This document shows positions 34,924-47,903 of a DNA stretch of 64,000 bases, piece by piece. How positions within the stretch are numbered: the first letter of the stretch is position 1; every line of letters starts with the position of its first letter. The stretch lies in contig SNVD02008000.1 in NCBI GenBank assembly GCA_013180625.2, positions 1 to 64,000 of the forward strand, given 5' to 3'. This DNA comes from Boswellia sacra (taxonomy: Eukaryota; Streptophyta; Magnoliopsida; Sapindales; Burseraceae). Under the pieces are notes generated by a model, which did no database searches, was not told the origin of the DNA, and saw nothing but the letters and a program-made list of their open reading frames with translations. The translations under genes and the position numbers were made by a program.

Positions 34924-35416
34924 TATGGGTGCTAGTCATAACACGTGAATACTATACAAATACGATATATGATTAATAAATAAATTAGATTAGTGTTGAA
35001 AGTATTCAACACGTCAATCCGTTTACTGACATGAATAGTTAAACATATCTGGTCAATCCTTAATATATAAGCTCATTTAATGATATGAATATTTACTTAC
35101 AACGTATATATTATAAAACTGAAAAATTTTATATTATAAAAAAATTAATTTATATAATATTAAATTACGATGATTTTAATAATTTTTTATATTAATAATT
35201 ATTTATATTCTAAAAATAATTTTAATTGATATAAATATATAGAATATGATATATTATGTATAATTTGGTTAAATAATCAAGTAAATTATATAAATTAAAT
35301 ATGACATGATTACAACACATGGGTGATACGTTTAATAACCGTGTCGAATCTGTGTTCCATGTCTCGATACTAATAATTAAATGGGTTAACATATGTGATG
35401 GGAATTGCCACCTCGA
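34924..35416. mobile_element. hAT-like MITE, copy 2
   Basis: Same family as the element at 22,657-23,178, with long matching blocks (TGTTGAA.GT.TTCAACACG; AAGCTCATTTAATGATAT; AAAATAATTTTAATTGATAT). Its ends are more worn: TATGGGTGCTAGTC on the left and, reversed, TCGAGGTGGCAATTC on the right. The flanks CTAGCATT and ATGACATT match at 5 of 8 positions, so the duplication has eroded and the copy is older. Confidence 0.8.
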
Positions 35417-35440
35417 ATGACATTGTTAATAAATAACTTT

Positions 35441-35821
35441 GGGATAATATCATATACTAACCCTAAGGTTTGTTCACCTAGAAACATAGTTTCATATTTG
35501 TGTCATTTAGGTCTTTAGGATTTTCATATTTATTTAATCTAGGTCTAGTTAACTAATTCTTTTTGCTTTTTTATAAACTAAATTACAATTGAATGATTAT
35601 TTACGTTGAAAATGAAATCAATGTTACGTCCTATTTATTGAATATTTAGGTTAAATTGATGAAAATATTCTTATCCATTTGTGAAAAAGTAAAATAAAAT
35701 TAGTCAACTGGATTTAGATGATACAAATACGTAAATCTTAAAGACTAAAATGATATAAATACGAGACTACATTTTTAGATGATATTATGTCAAACCTTAA
35801 AGATAGATGTGATATTACTCC
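35441..35821. mobile_element. Mutator-type MITE with a perfect 10-bp duplication
   Basis: The 381-bp element begins GGGATAATATCATATACTAA and ends, reversed, GGAGTAATATCACATC. It is flanked by AAATAACTTT at 35,431-35,440 and 35,822-35,831, identical over 10 bp; Mutator elements duplicate 8-11 bp. The arms carry inverted blocks (CTAAGGTTTG/CAAACCTTAAAG; TAGTTTCATATTTGTGTCAT and its complement). No coding capacity. Confidence 0.88.
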
Positions 35822-35831
35822 AAATAACTTT

Positions 35832-36096
35832 CTTTATTGAATGTTTGTGGATTTTGGGTTGCTTGTTTGATGATGATGGTTGCAAGAACAGTTGTGTTTT
35901 TTCCAATGTTTTATTTTTGGGGTTTTTTATAACTAAAAAATAATTAAAATCAATCATATATTCCTACTAAATTAAAAAAAAACAAAAACTCAAAATTCTA
36001 AAACAAATATATTATCCAAACTCTTATCACTTCTAAAAAAAATTAAGAACCAAACCTACCCAACCTATTCAAGGATCCTAGAGCCGTGCTATACCC

Positions 36097-36130
<34 letters not shown>

Positions 36131-36753
36131 TAATAATAATAAACCTTAACCATTTATTATAAGGTAACTCGTCAAGTCTAATTAATTAATTAAATATTAG
36201 AACCTACCAATTTATAAAACTCCAAGCAATGAAGTTATAAATGATATTTTGATAATTATAACTAATGGTTGAGATAATTGATGAGTTGACATAATTAAAT
36301 AAAAACTTCTAAGTTTTAAATCTCAATCATTGATTAAATAAAATTAACAATCATAAATTTAAGTCTAGATTTAAGTTAAAAGTATCCCATCCGTAGATAA
36401 ACGAGTCTTCGTTTATTAAAAAAATACTCAAATCATAAAGTACATCCCGTTGATTAGAAAACACAAACTTGAGGGGTGGTGAATGATATTATGTCATATA
36501 GTCTTTTTAAAGTATTGATCCCGACACAACATTGTTATCCGCCCAGCAAACATTCATTTATATATAATATGCAAAATTTGAATTAAATACTTGGATAAGT
36601 ACTTACCTATATAATATGCAAAATTTGAATTAATATTTAATCCACATCATTAGTTATAACTTACCTATAATTTTTCCGTATATTAAATTTTAATTTGGTG
36701 TTTCGGCGATATAATAATTATTTATAGTTTTACAGGCGTTACAGATTAAAAAT
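35832..36753. other. AT-rich intergenic DNA with an (AAT)n microsatellite
   Basis: An (AAT) run of about 15 units with one interruption lies at 36,097-36,141. A 29-bp phrase is repeated in tandem near 36,555-36,635 (TATATAATATGCAAAATTTG). No gene seen. Confidence 0.7.
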
Positions 36754-38030
36754 GAGATAATATCATAAACCATCCCTAAAGTTTAGCTAAATGCATACGA
36801 AAAGCGCCTTATATAAATATATCAGGGTCCCTAACGTTTACGTTTAAGCTTAATCTAGGTCCAACCAACAGATTTCGTTAGCTTTCAAATTAACGTTTTG
36901 GGGTATTTTAGTAAAATGACATAATTTCATATGGGATAATGTCATAAACCACCCCTGAAGTTTAGCTAATTATCATGCGGAAAGCCTCTTATGTAAATAT
37001 ATCAGCACGGTCCCTAATGCTTGCGCTTAAACTTCATCCAGGTCTAGTCAACAGATTCCGTTTATATAGAAACTGAGAAAAAAATTAAAAATACCATTTT
37101 GCCCTTACTTTTATAACCTTTCTTCTTTTTTTTTTCCAATCGAAAATCCAATCCCTTTTACACCCATAGCTACCTCTCTCACCCCAACCTTTCAATCTCC
37201 AAACATAGCTTTAGTTGGCTACTGGTTCTTTATAAAATTTCAGTTTGAGAATTTTTTTTGTATTTATTTTTGTTGCTTTATTTCAATAAGTAGTGTCTGT
37301 GAATGTTTTCTTAAGTTGATAAAATCTTTAAAGAAGTTAGTGAGGAGAAAGAAAAGCATGCCAGTTTTGGGTTTTAGAGTTTTTGTATAATTTTTTTAAA
37401 ACATAACTGTTGAAATAATCTGGATTTAATTTTGAATATTTGATTCTTTTTTTTTAATAGCTTTGTGATTGAGTTGAGATGGTGGGTGTTGATGATGAAG
37501 GAAAATTTGGTGCTATCATGGTGGAGTCTTATGACGTATATTTTTTTATTTAAATGAATTTGATGGTGGTGATAATGGCTATGTTGGTTATGGATGGTGA
37601 TGCTTGTGTGATATGGAATGAAGATTTTAGAAAAGAAAATTCAAGGGTTAGTTTATGTTTACTGATATGAAATTATGTCATTTTACTAAAATACCCCAAA
37701 ACATTAATTTAAAAGCTAACAGAATATATTGGCTGGACCTGGATGAAGCTTAAACGTAAACGTTAGGGACTGCACTAATATATTTACATAAGAAGCTTTT
37801 TGTATGATAATTAGCTAAACTTCAAGAGTGGTTTATGATATTATCCCATATAAAATTATGTCATTTTATTAAAATACCCTAAAACGTTAATTTGAAAGCT
37901 AACAGAATCTGTTGGCTAGACTTGGATGGAGCTTAAACGTAAACGTTAGGGACCCTGCTGATATTTTTACATAAGAGGTTTTTCGTATGGTAATTAACTA
38001 AACTTTAGAAGTGGTTTATGATATTATCCC
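36754..38030. mobile_element. Mutator-type element with doubled inverted arms, upstream of ALIX
   Basis: Each arm is two tandem copies of a ~180-bp unit: left 36,754-36,933 and 36,934-37,075, right (inverted) 37,664-37,845 and 37,846-38,030. The unit reads GATAATATCATAAACCA..CC, then GTTTAGCTAA, CTTATATAAATATATCAG and AACGTTTACGTTTAAGCTT. The flanks GATTAAAAAT and GAAAAAAAAT match at 8 of 10, a possible worn duplication. The 590-bp centre has no recognisable gene. It ends 298 bp before the ALIX ATG. The outer ends resemble the MITE at 35,441. Confidence 0.75.
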
Positions 38031-38328
38031 GAAAAAAAATATGGCTCCTTTCTTTGGTAGCTATAAATTATTAAATTTATTTATTATTATTATTATTCTT
38101 ATTTTCCAATGGTCCCATTTGACCTTTACTTTCACCCAAATTACATGCTACTTTCCTTCGCTAGAAAGATAAACAAAACAAAACAACCAAATTCAACAAA
38201 TAATAAATTAATTAATTATTAATAATAAAGGAAAAATCGAAAATCTCCAAGTCAATACACTCGGCACCTTCTTCGACTTCACCGATCAATAAAATCCAAT
38301 CAATCACTCCGTTTGATCATCACCAATC

Positions 38329-41300
38329 ATGGCCGCATCCCCCGCCTCGTCATCGGTGGCCGCCACCACCAACATCATGCTCGCCATCTTCGAGAAGAAG
38401 ACCACTCAGATCGATCTCTACCGTCCATTGCGCAACTACATCTCTCTCACCTACTCCGAGCGCGAGGCCATAAATCTCGAGGACGATCTCTTGACCGTCA
38501 AGCAATACCGCTCCGACGTGGAGCGCGTCCCCGACCCTAGCCCCACGGCGCGCCGTGACCTCTTCCAGAATTACTTCAAAGCTCTCTGCTTGATCGAGAC
38601 GCGCTTCCCGATCTCCCCCGACCGCGACCACATCAACACCCTCACCTTCGTCTGGCACGATGCGTTTAAGCAGAAGCAGAAGGCAAGTCAGCAGAACATT
38701 CACTTGGAGAAGGCGGCGGTGCTGTTCAATTTGGGTGCTGTGTACAGTCAGATAGGGTTGTCATTTGATCGGACAACGGTGGAGGGGAGGAGACAGGCGT
38801 CACACGCCTTCATTGCGGCGGCGGGGGCGTTTGCGTATTTGAGGGATAATGCGTCGACGAAGGCGAGTATGGGGAGCTCGACGACGGTGGATATTGGCCT
38901 TGAGTGTGCTGGAATGCTGGAGCGGCTGATGCTGGCGCAGGCGCAGGAGTGTGTTTTCGAGAACACGATTGCTAAAGGGAGTACTCCTGGCGTTTGTGCT
39001 AAAATATCTAGACAAGTGAGTGCTCGAATTTATTATTAAATTTTTCTAGAGCTGTGAAAACTTATTGTTGAGCTGGGGAGCTTAGTGTGATTTGAATTTG
39101 ATTAAATTTAGTTTGTATATTTGTTTGGTGATTTAAGAAGTGAAAATACGATGAAGGCCAAGTGTGATATTGTGTGGGTTTTTAAGCCTTCAGGGGTTTA
39201 CATGAGTGGCCTCAGAGTCATATGCCTGATGAAATAACATCTGTTTCCTGCTCTTTCATTCTGCGGAGGTCTTGAATATCATAAATTTTCTGCTTCCGTT
39301 TCATGGGGTATTGTTTATGAATTGGAATTTGCTAAGTGGGTGGATCGGGCATGTTTGGGATTTCCCAGTTATCTAAAAAGGAAAAAAGGTATTGAGTTGG
39401 GTTTTTAAAGTTGCAATTTTGTATAGATTGCATATTTATATTTATGATTCAAATCTTGTCGCCTAAAATTTTCATATTAAAAAAGAATATGATATTGAAA
39501 TGTAATAGCCACTTTGCCAATTCAGTACATTAGATCAAGAAACTGATTGGTTAGGACTATGTCTCATTTTAATCCATTCGAACCTGAGCCTTACATTAAT
39601 CTAGTAATGCATAACTTCTCAAATTTTGTATGTTGAGGTGATATATAATGTATCCTCTAGATTACTGGAAAAATTGCATTGTGGATCTAGTGGCCCATTG
39701 ACTAATATTTCATGGGATTTCTGCAAATTGATTATTTTCCCATAAGGTATTATCTTTAGCTGAGGTTTATTGGTTGATAACATGTTTAACTTGCTGCATG
39801 ATGTGCCTGCTTAACAGGTTGGGCTCTACTATGAGGAAGCTTTAGCGGCACTGAATGTTGCACCACTGAAAGATCATTTTGATAGGGCCTGGGTATCACA
39901 TGTGCAGCTTAAGGCTGCTCTATTCTATGCTGAGGCTTGCTATAGGTATAGCTTAGAGCTGCATGAGAAGGAAGAGATTGCAGAAGAAATTGCACGGTTG
40001 AAGAGTGGGATTAGTGCTTTAACTGAGGCCAAGAAGTCCTCAAAAGGAGCTGCAGCACAGCTTTTGGATGCAATGACCAAGTTAGAGGCCAATCTTAATC
40101 GTAACCTTGAGAGGGCAGTAAAGGAAAATGATAGAGTTTATCTCATGAGGATTCCTTCTCCTAGTTCTTTACTACCTCTTCCAGCATTTTCCATGGTGAA
40201 GCCAATGTCCATGAATGAGGTACTGGATGCGAGCAAGGAGAAGATGTTTGCCAGTCTTGTTCCTGATAGTAGTGCAAAGGCACTTTCCAGGTACACTGAA
40301 ATGGTTGATGATGTCATCAGGACACAAGCTGAGAGATTGCAGCAAGGAAGTGAACTAACCCGAGTGAGGCTCAAGGAAATGGACCTGCCAGATTCTATTC
40401 TTGCTTTGGAAGGGAATTTTACTCTGCCTACAGATCTTAAAGAGGAAGTGGAAGCAGTGCAGATTAGTGGTGGTCCAGCTGGTTTGGAAGCTGAGTTACA
40501 GCAACTGAGGGATCTGAGGAGGGTGAACCAGGAATTGCTGGTCCAAACTGAGGAACTTTTGCAGAAAGAAGCAACAGAAGATGCTCAATTTAGGAGCCAA
40601 TTTGGAACACGATGGACTAGGCCTCAGTCAAGCACATTGACGAAGAATTTGCAGGATAGATTGAACAGATTTGCTGGTAACTTAAAGCAAGCTGCTGAAA
40701 GTGATGCCCGAATCGAGCGTTCAGTGAGAGACAATTTTGCACTCATGTCAATCCTTGATCGGCGTCCAGTATGTGTCTCTAATCAATTAAACTAGTTTTA
40801 ATGTTTTTCATTTATGTGATTTTATTCTTTTGCATCTATGGATCATTTGCATATCTATTTTTTTTTTCTTTTTACTATTTTTTTAAATGACAAATATCAT
40901 ATCTATTAAATTTAAAATTATGAACTATATTAACGTATAGGATGGAATTAGCATGTTAGTAAGAGTTTTGAGAGCAAGTATTCTCTGTTTCTTGGTTACA
41001 GAGATTCACAAACGCACATATATGTAGGCTTATGAACTCTTTTGTGTGCTATGAAACTAGTAATGGAGTTGCTTGATTAAGTGATCTATTCTCATATGAA
41101 GATTGGTGTTTTAGCTTTGGCATCAGGTGTTGCACCATTTATCTATTTTCATTTGGCCATTTCATTTTTTAATTGAAGTTAATATTTTTTTCGCGGGAAT
41201 AATTAATATTTCTTTCACGGGAATAATACATCCTTTTTAATCTATTTGTATTTTACCCATATCAGATAGAATCTGCCCTTCCAACTCTGGCTAAACCAAT

Positions 41301-43290
41301 AATGTCTTTGGATGCCTCTGAGGATGCTGTTGTGGGGGCTTTGAAGCAGAGCTTGGTAAGTATTTCTTCCATTCCAAAATTTGTGGCTTTTTTATTGTCT
41401 TTTTAATTTGTTATGATTTCTATACAATTACATATCCTGTTTGTTACTTTCCTTTTCCTTTCCACTTTGACAAAGAAAAGGAAAAAGAAGAATAGGGGGA
41501 AAAGATTAATGAGAGATTATCTGTTTTGATTATAGAAGATATTCTTGTTAATCCACTACCAGGGAACAATATCATTTTAATTTTTTAAAGTAACATGAGG
41601 TTTGTGTTTGCTGCAATCAAATTGGGAGTCTTGATGTATGGTTTTTCACCCCCTGCTGGAGACTGTTATCTTCTCATTTTGTTTGTGAAGAAAATATAAA
41701 ACTTTGAGAAATATTTAAAATGTGTGTTAGACCATAGTTTGTAAACTGAATTTTTCTAGTGTTTGTTACTAAAACCGTCATTAGCATTTTAAAATCCATC
41801 AAATATGTGAAATATGGAAAAAGAAGCATGTTGCATGCATGGTTGATTCCAAGAAATTTTAATTTTTGATAGGAGCCAACACATAGCTTGAACCTTCTGT
41901 TGTAACCTCTATATTACACATGCTACAATATGTGTGGGGAAAATTTTGCTTGTTTATGGAGTAAAAATAAAAAATAAAATAAAATAAAAATAAAACTTTA
42001 ACCCTGCCCTCCTTCCCCCAATGTTCAACTTGTGTTAGTTGGAATTCACATACTCAGCTAACAGGGTAAAACTAGGTTTAGCCACATTTGAAATAGGTGC
42101 ATCCATGGTTAACTTGAGATATAAAGAACATTTTGGTTGTCACTAGTGAGACAGTCAGGATTTGAGATTATAAAATGATTGGTTTAATAAAGTCCGATAC
42201 TGATTATATTCTTAGTATCAAACATTATGCTGATAGTTCCCTTATTATCTATGAAGAGGCAATTGGAAACTCTCGGTGCTCAAAGGGCAGGTCTTGAAGA
42301 CATGCTGAAAGAGATGAAAAGAAAGGTGTGTTTAATTATTTCTTCAAGTCATTGTTATGTCTAGTATACACTTGTCTTGGCTTTTATGTTGTTTATGTGT
42401 ATGGCTGTAGGATGACATACTACCAAAATTGATGACATCCACTGGATCGTATGAGGATCTCTTCAAGAAGGAGATATCAAAATATGATCAAATTTGTGAA
42501 GACATTGCCCACAATATTGAGGCACAAGAACAATTACTGTTTCAAATTCAGGTTTGTTTCATTCTTTTACCAATGTTTTCTAAAAGAGCCTTGAACTCAT
42601 TTCAGTTATTTGAGACCTCTAGATTTGCCTTACTTTTAGAACTTTTCAGGTTGATCGATGCCTGTTAGTTTAAAAGATGTTATTGATGGCTAGAATTAAT
42701 TTTGTCATATAAGCAGAACCTTAGTAAAAATTTGTGCTCCATTTGTTATCTTTAGAATTAAATCAGTTTCCATCAATTGCATTGTACCTTTTATTTATTT
42801 ATTATTATTATTTTTTTAATTTTTACATGTGATGGGAGATCTAGTTTATAGAATTTGCACATGAAAACAAGTTTTTTCTGCATATTTTATGACAGGCTCA
42901 AAATGAGGAGTTTTCTGCCATCTTTAATCTTGAAGATTATAAAGGTTGGTTTTCTTTGGTTCTTGTTTGGCATTGTTCATATTTATATCATGATTAAAAA
43001 TTTTATTAGCATCTTGATACGCAATAAAGGATGTTTTATACTTAAGTGGGTGAAGAAATTTACTGCTTTTGTAGTGTGTAGACAGTATGCTACTCATAAT
43101 TTTCTATTAACTGTAGACTCTAGTGTAACTGACAAGATTTAACACAAGGTTATGAATATGACATGTAAATTCGTTGATAAACATGCCTTTCCAGAATGAG
43201 AGAGACTGTAGGCTTTGATGATCCTGTACATTCATTTTATGTCATGGTTGTTATGGTTTCTTCAAATATTTGCTAATGCAGTGCTTGAAG

Positions 43291-43324
<34 letters not shown>

Positions 43325-44642
43325 AAAAAAATTTATTTGCATTCAAGTTGGTTTTCAAATTGAAATCTTATGCTTGGCACAATTCTGGCCAAGTTTTTAA
43401 ATTTTGGCCAAGTGAAGTTGTATGATTTTCATTCTAAATATCTGTTGATTTAAGAGGCTTATGCTTGTGACATTTTTGGCTAAGTTTTAAAAAAAAAAAA
43501 TTTCTTATGCCATTTATCTTATCTAAGTGATGACACATTCATCTTTAAGTTAATAATTTGGGGGATAAACTAACATTTGTAAATGTAATGCCTTTGTTTT
43601 ACATTTTCATAATGGCTTCACTTCTTTTCTCCTTCCTAGATTTTAAATGATTTTTCTTAGGATGTCCTTGCGGTTTGGCCAATTTATGAAATTCTACTTT
43701 CTTGTCTTGGTTAGTGCTTTTGGCTTGTATTTTTTTTTCTTCTTTTCCCTTCAATTGAAGTATTCATATCTTTTTGCATGATATTTAATTTGTTAATAAG
43801 AGCCCTTTTGTCTCAGCATCTCGAGAAAAGTGTTATAAGCAAATTCAAGCTGCCATAGCAAAGTATCGAGAAATCAAGGAGAACATCAATGAGGGATTGA
43901 AGTTTTATGTTACCCTTCAGGTAAGAATTTGGTCGTTTGTTGCATAAGGTTGTAAGCTATATTATTCTGTATCGTTGCATTTTCTTAATTTTCCTGGTAG
44001 AGTTTGTTTACTTCATTTTAGCTGTAAAGATTATGGTTATTTGAGGCAGATGTCTAGTGGATATTTGAAATGTTTCTCTTCTTTGCTAAACAGGATGCAA
44101 TCACAAATGTCAAGCAGCAATGCAGTGATTTTGTGCTGACCAGAAACATCCAGTGCAGAGAAATGATTGAAGATGTACAGAGACATATGGCAGGTCTCAG
44201 TTTTCAGGATCGCAAGACCTCTGGATCTTACGATGGAAGCTACCCTACAGTGGGACAGCCTCATCAAACTCAGAGAGCTACCACAGCGCTGCAAGCAGAT
44301 CCCCAGACTGCACCTGTTCCTCATTCTCAAACTCCTTACTATAGACCTCCTGAACAGCCAACAATGCCCGGGTATGGTCACCCTCCTCCTCCTCCCTCCT
44401 ATGGCACACCACAGCAATCACATCCTTACCATGGACACCCTGTGCCTGCCGCTCCTTACCCACCTCCACAGGCCCAACAACAGCCACCGGCAAGCCATGA
44501 GTATGGCCAACCCGCCTACCCAGGATGGCGTGGCCCCTACTACAATGCCCATGGACAACAACCTGGGTCTCTTCCACGACCTCCGTACACCGTTCCATCC
44601 CCCTATACTTATCCAAACCAAAGTGGCTACTATAAGCAATAA
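38329..44642 (+). CDS. ALIX: ALIX, BRO1-domain ESCRT-associated protein
   Basis: Eight exons join in frame to 879 residues: 38,329-39,015, 39,818-40,768, 41,266-41,355, 42,257-42,325, 42,411-42,551, 42,896-42,944, 43,817-43,920 and 44,094-44,642; all introns GT-AG. Arabidopsis ALIX (At1g15130) is close in length. Residues ~15-400 are the BRO1 domain (FEKKTTQIDLYRPLRNYI; LEKAAVLFNLGAVYSQIG; QLKAALFYAEACYRYS). Residues ~400-740 are the helical V domain. The last ~140 are rich in Pro, Tyr and Gln (PPPPPSYGTPQQSHPYHGHP). The BRO1 domain of ALIX proteins binds SNF7/VPS32 of ESCRT-III and helps sort cargo into multivesicular bodies; in Arabidopsis this controls vacuole shape and phosphate-transporter traffic. 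The ATG is in the first exon next to a Ser/Ala-rich start and no in-frame ATG lies upstream. Confidence 0.96.
43291..43321 (+). repeat. (CT)n microsatellite in ALIX intron 6
   Basis: About 15 CT units. Confidence 0.95.
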
Positions 44643-46580
44643 TTGTGATAGTTGTTGGTTCATAATATTTATTTTAGATGATGCAAATAGTTCCACTATT
44701 AGTGGAATGATTGAGTTGAGTTAGATCGTGTTTGTATTTGTATTTGTCTGTTAATTTTCATATTTGCTTTGTATCTAATTTGCATATTCATCTGAGTTGC
44801 ATGTATAGCCTGAAGATTTGATATATTCTGATTTTCTAAAGTCAAGTCAATAGGTACCATTAAGTTTAGCTGAGTATTGTTATCACCATTATATAAGTAC
44901 GTACATTCATTTGAAGATTGAAATACGATGGGGAAAGAAGGGAAGAGCCTCAAATAAAGAATGTCAAACCAAACATGGCATTTGAATGAATACCTTATAA
45001 GAACAGAGATAAGAAAGCAAAATGATTGGCGTAATTCATTTAGCGGAGCAATTGTGACAGATTTTAAAAATAAAAAAGAAAATGGTGTCCTCTGTCTTGT
45101 GGTTGTGGGAACTGCTTGTTCCACTTCCGGTCACCACTGGAAAAGAAAAGTTGTCTCCCAAGTGACTAAACAGAAAGCTTTAGATTGGTCCACCAAAGAA
45201 AAAATGTTTCCATTAAGGTCTATTCCTGTATTGGCCCAAAAAGAATGGGATCTGGTAGATACACTTTTGAGCTGTTTTTGTCTTCATATTTGATCATATC
45301 TATTTGGTGTTGATGATTAATTTATGCATCAAATCTTGAGATTTAATTGTGCTAAGTGCGGTTAAAAGGGGTATTAATTAAAACCAATTATTACGTTTTA
45401 ATATTTTTTTTAACATATTGTTTTTGTTAATAATGAAAATGTGCTTTGTTTCATACCAGCATTCGAGTTTTCTTCTTTTTCAAAATGGCTTTATTTTATG
45501 TTATCTATTCATTAATTTATTTTCAAGAAGTGTTTATTTCATACCCTTCATTTTACTTCGTGCTTTACACGTTTTTTATTTTCGGTCCTACTCTTAACAT
45601 AACGATGCACTTTACGAAGGATGTAAAAATATAATTAAAATCCATTAAGAGTAATCAAAATTTTGTTTTCTCTGGCCCTTAATTAAATGAAGTTTTTATC
45701 GAACTCAAGTAATTCAAGACCTACAAGTTTTGATCGAACTCAAGCTATTCAAAACCTTCAGTTAGTTTAGGTATAGTAATTTGACTTGGTAATTGAAAGC
45801 TTCTCGTGAAGCATCAAGTTCTAGGGGTGACAAGTTCTATTTGATTCTTTCTTCTTTAACGGAATTTATTAAAGTTCACTGTATAATTGGGGAAGTCTGC
45901 TTCCCGCAAATTTGTGATTCTTTGCTAATTATGTTGCTTCATAATCAGGACTCAGGAGCCATCAAAAGATTATAGTAATTTTGTAACAGTAATCAGCTTG
46001 AAAGAAAACAGGATGTTCATTCCAAAATTTATCCACCATTGTCTACTATATTAGCTTATCTAAAAACAACATAAATTATATCAACCTATATGCTACTAAT
46101 TGTTAGGATTGATGGTTGATTGATAGTTGCGAAAATTAAAACAGGTAACTGTAAAGCGAATCGGTACAGAGATTTTACATAATTCTATTGTCAAAATCTA
46201 CATTCTTGGATAGTAAGCGTTACAATACACTGTAGTGTCTTTGGATTTATAAGACTTAAGGGCTTACAATAGCAAACTCCCTCTATTCTTTAACATCTGG
46301 TCTATTATAAACACATTCTTTACCAAAAACACAACACTAATGACTTAACTCTCTCTACCGTTGTGTCAAATAATATAAGACTATGCACACAACACCAGAC
46401 TCATGTGTCAAATAATTTGTAATTTTGAGCATACAATTTATTATCGTACATGTATAGTTCAAACATAAAATAATAATATTTAAACTTTTACTTTCCTTTC
46501 CCCGGACCAAATACAGAGCAAACAATAAAAAAGTTAACCATTAAGAAACGAGTTAACTCAAAAATAATAACTTCGGGATC
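44643..46580. other. ALIX 3' flank and AT-rich spacer
   Basis: The first few hundred bases probably hold the ALIX 3'UTR. Frames such as 44,961-45,293 have no recognisable domain or codon pattern. Nothing else seen. Confidence 0.5.
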
Positions 46581-46582
46581 AT

Positions 46583-47903
46583 TCATCGATTAATGCGTTT
46601 AAGAAAGATAAATATGTCGAATATTGGCGTGTAACTTGAGTCTAAGAAGATGCCATTTCCAATAAGTTTTTCTACATAATGGTTGAAGAGCTCATCAATG
46701 ATTTCGGTTCCAAAATGTTCTTTAACAATGCCCTCAAAACCAGCTCTCAGTGTCAACTTAAACTTCTCGCGAGACCTGGCCGCTCCGTGTCATCCATGTG
46801 GCGTGCCAGTTGCTCCATTCCCTCAATCTTGACGCAACCATTCTCTCTATCAACTTTCCCAACTCTGCCGGAGTTCGAAAGCAGGAGGGCAAGTTGAACG
46901 AGTCCACTTCAGCTTCCTCCACCAACCCCTAAATGACACAAAACTAATGCAAATTAATTGTTGAGCTCATCTCATGCATGCACTCACTTTTTTGCACGTA
47001 TTAAAATCTTGGGATACTCACTGTCATTGAAAATTTCTTAACTGATCGTATTTGATTCATTGAAAAGCATAATAATTATAAATCTTTCCTACAAAAAAAA
47101 ATCTTCTTGGAAAATTATTAAACGATTCTTAATTACCCTCTTGACCAATTCCATTAGGCTGGACCCTAGAAGTTCAAATGCCGCAATGATAGTGCACTTT
47201 GAAGGGTTTGCTCCATTTGGCATACATGGGAGAAGAAGAGCCATGAAAACTCCGTAGACAAGCTCTACCGCTCTAGCTTTCAAAACAACTCCAAGTCATC
47301 AGCAAATTGAGATGCATAAGCCTTTTCAACTTCCTTGTTTCCATCTTGAAGAATCCTCCCTTTATTCCAAGCTGGAGAGCTTTTGTCTACAACTTCGTTT
47401 GTAACTTTGGAGAGCCACTGTACTGAATAAGAAGAGTGTGCAAAATGCAACGTGGAATTGGGAAATAAGCGACCGTGAAATGTGCCTGGCACTCCAGCAG
47501 CATAGTAGTTCCTCTCACTTTCAGGAGGGAGTGACTTGAAAAGAGTGTTGAAGTCGTTCAAAGTATGATCATTGAAGAAGACTTGAAATTCTATGTTTTT
47601 GGGGTTTACACCCTGAGATTCACTTTTGAGTTTTACAGCTTTTATGATATTTTCAACAGTGAGAATTGAGTTGGGTCCAACCGAAGAGCCAAAATCTGCA
47701 GTGTTGAATGAATTTGACGATGAAATAGCAGCTTTACATCAACCTTTTTGGCGATTTCTTCACATAACAGTGTTTTTGCTTTAGTTTATCCCCTTTCCTG
47801 CAAAATAGAGGGAAAAAAAAATTATTATGTTAATGTATGGAAACTACTATTAATTGCGACAACTCACTAACGGATGGTTGGTTTTGGACACCTTAGCCTC
47901 CAT
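46583..47903 (-). pseudogene. SABATH-family carboxyl methyltransferase pseudogene
   Basis: Minus strand, three exons: ~47,903-47,868, 47,797-47,137 and 46,928-46,583. SABATH enzymes methylate salicylate, jasmonate, IAA or purine alkaloids with S-adenosylmethionine. Recognisable blocks are ADFGSSVGPNSILTVENII, NPKNIEFQVFFND, GRLFPNSTLHFAHSSYSVQW and GLVEEAEVDSFNLPSCF. Exon 1 (MEAKVSKTNHPL) lacks the usual SYxxNSxxQ segment that contacts the cofactor. Exon 2 starts with a stop (ERG*TKAK) and shifts frame near 47,710; exon 3 shifts frame near 46,840. It is therefore non-functional. The substrate type cannot be inferred. Confidence 0.88.

Noticed and set aside
44961..45293. 110-codon frame after ALIX
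   Set aside because: No recognisable domain, no partner exons, lies in probable 3' flank.
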